A stretch of DNA of 5,934 nt, taken from NCBI GenBank assembly GCA_900554945.1, contig USJN01000105.1, positions 1 to 5,934 on the forward strand. Reading direction: 5' to 3'. Numbering within the stretch: the first letter of the stretch is position 1; every line of letters begins with the position of its first letter. The notes beneath the pieces were generated by a model. The model did no database searches and was not told where the DNA came from. It worked only from the letters and a program-made list of their open reading frames with translations. Shown one piece after another: positions 5,929-5,934 of this stretch. The translations under genes were made by a program, and so were the position numbers. Origin of the DNA: an uncultured Coriobacteriaceae bacterium. Lineage in GTDB: Bacteria > Actinomycetota > Coriobacteriia > Coriobacteriales > Eggerthellaceae.

Positions 5929-5934
5929 GAGAAA

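Overview
The window is a high-GC stretch of ordinary chromosomal genes. Codon choice is strongly G/C in third positions, and the protein types (class A penicillin-binding protein, very long U32 protein, YycJ-type metallo-hydrolase, KMSKS-type TyrRS) would fit an anaerobic member of the Actinomycetota, most plausibly the Coriobacteriia (Eggerthellaceae-like). That placement is inference from codon use and gene types; there is no rRNA or other decisive marker here.

Layout, left to right. Bases 1-895 (minus strand) hold the N-terminal 298 residues of a class A penicillin-binding protein, cut by the window edge. A compact divergent control region (896-983) separates it from a large plus-strand gene, 984-3446, for an 820-residue U32-family protein of the RlhA/DUF3656 type, with two cysteine clusters. 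A 161-base convergent gap (3447-3607) follows and contains a long two-part inverted repeat. Then comes a minus-strand WalJ/YycJ-like MBL-fold hydrolase (3608-4429). A 250-base divergent gap (4430-4679), rich in short inverted repeats, leads to plus-strand tyrS (4680-5891). The last 43 bases contain a promoter-like TTGCGG-17-TATAAT that points out of the window.

The genes do not look like one operon: every neighbouring pair is divergent or convergent, so each is probably transcribed on its own. Functionally they are housekeeping: cell-wall glycan polymerisation (PBP), probable RNA-modification chemistry (U32), a DNA/cell-envelope-linked hydrolase (WalJ-like) and tyrosine charging (TyrRS). I found no CRISPR array, tRNA, rRNA, insertion sequence or defence system. 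The points worth a second look are the intergenic hairpins, the shared divergent promoter with its palindrome, and the second cysteine cluster in the U32 protein.
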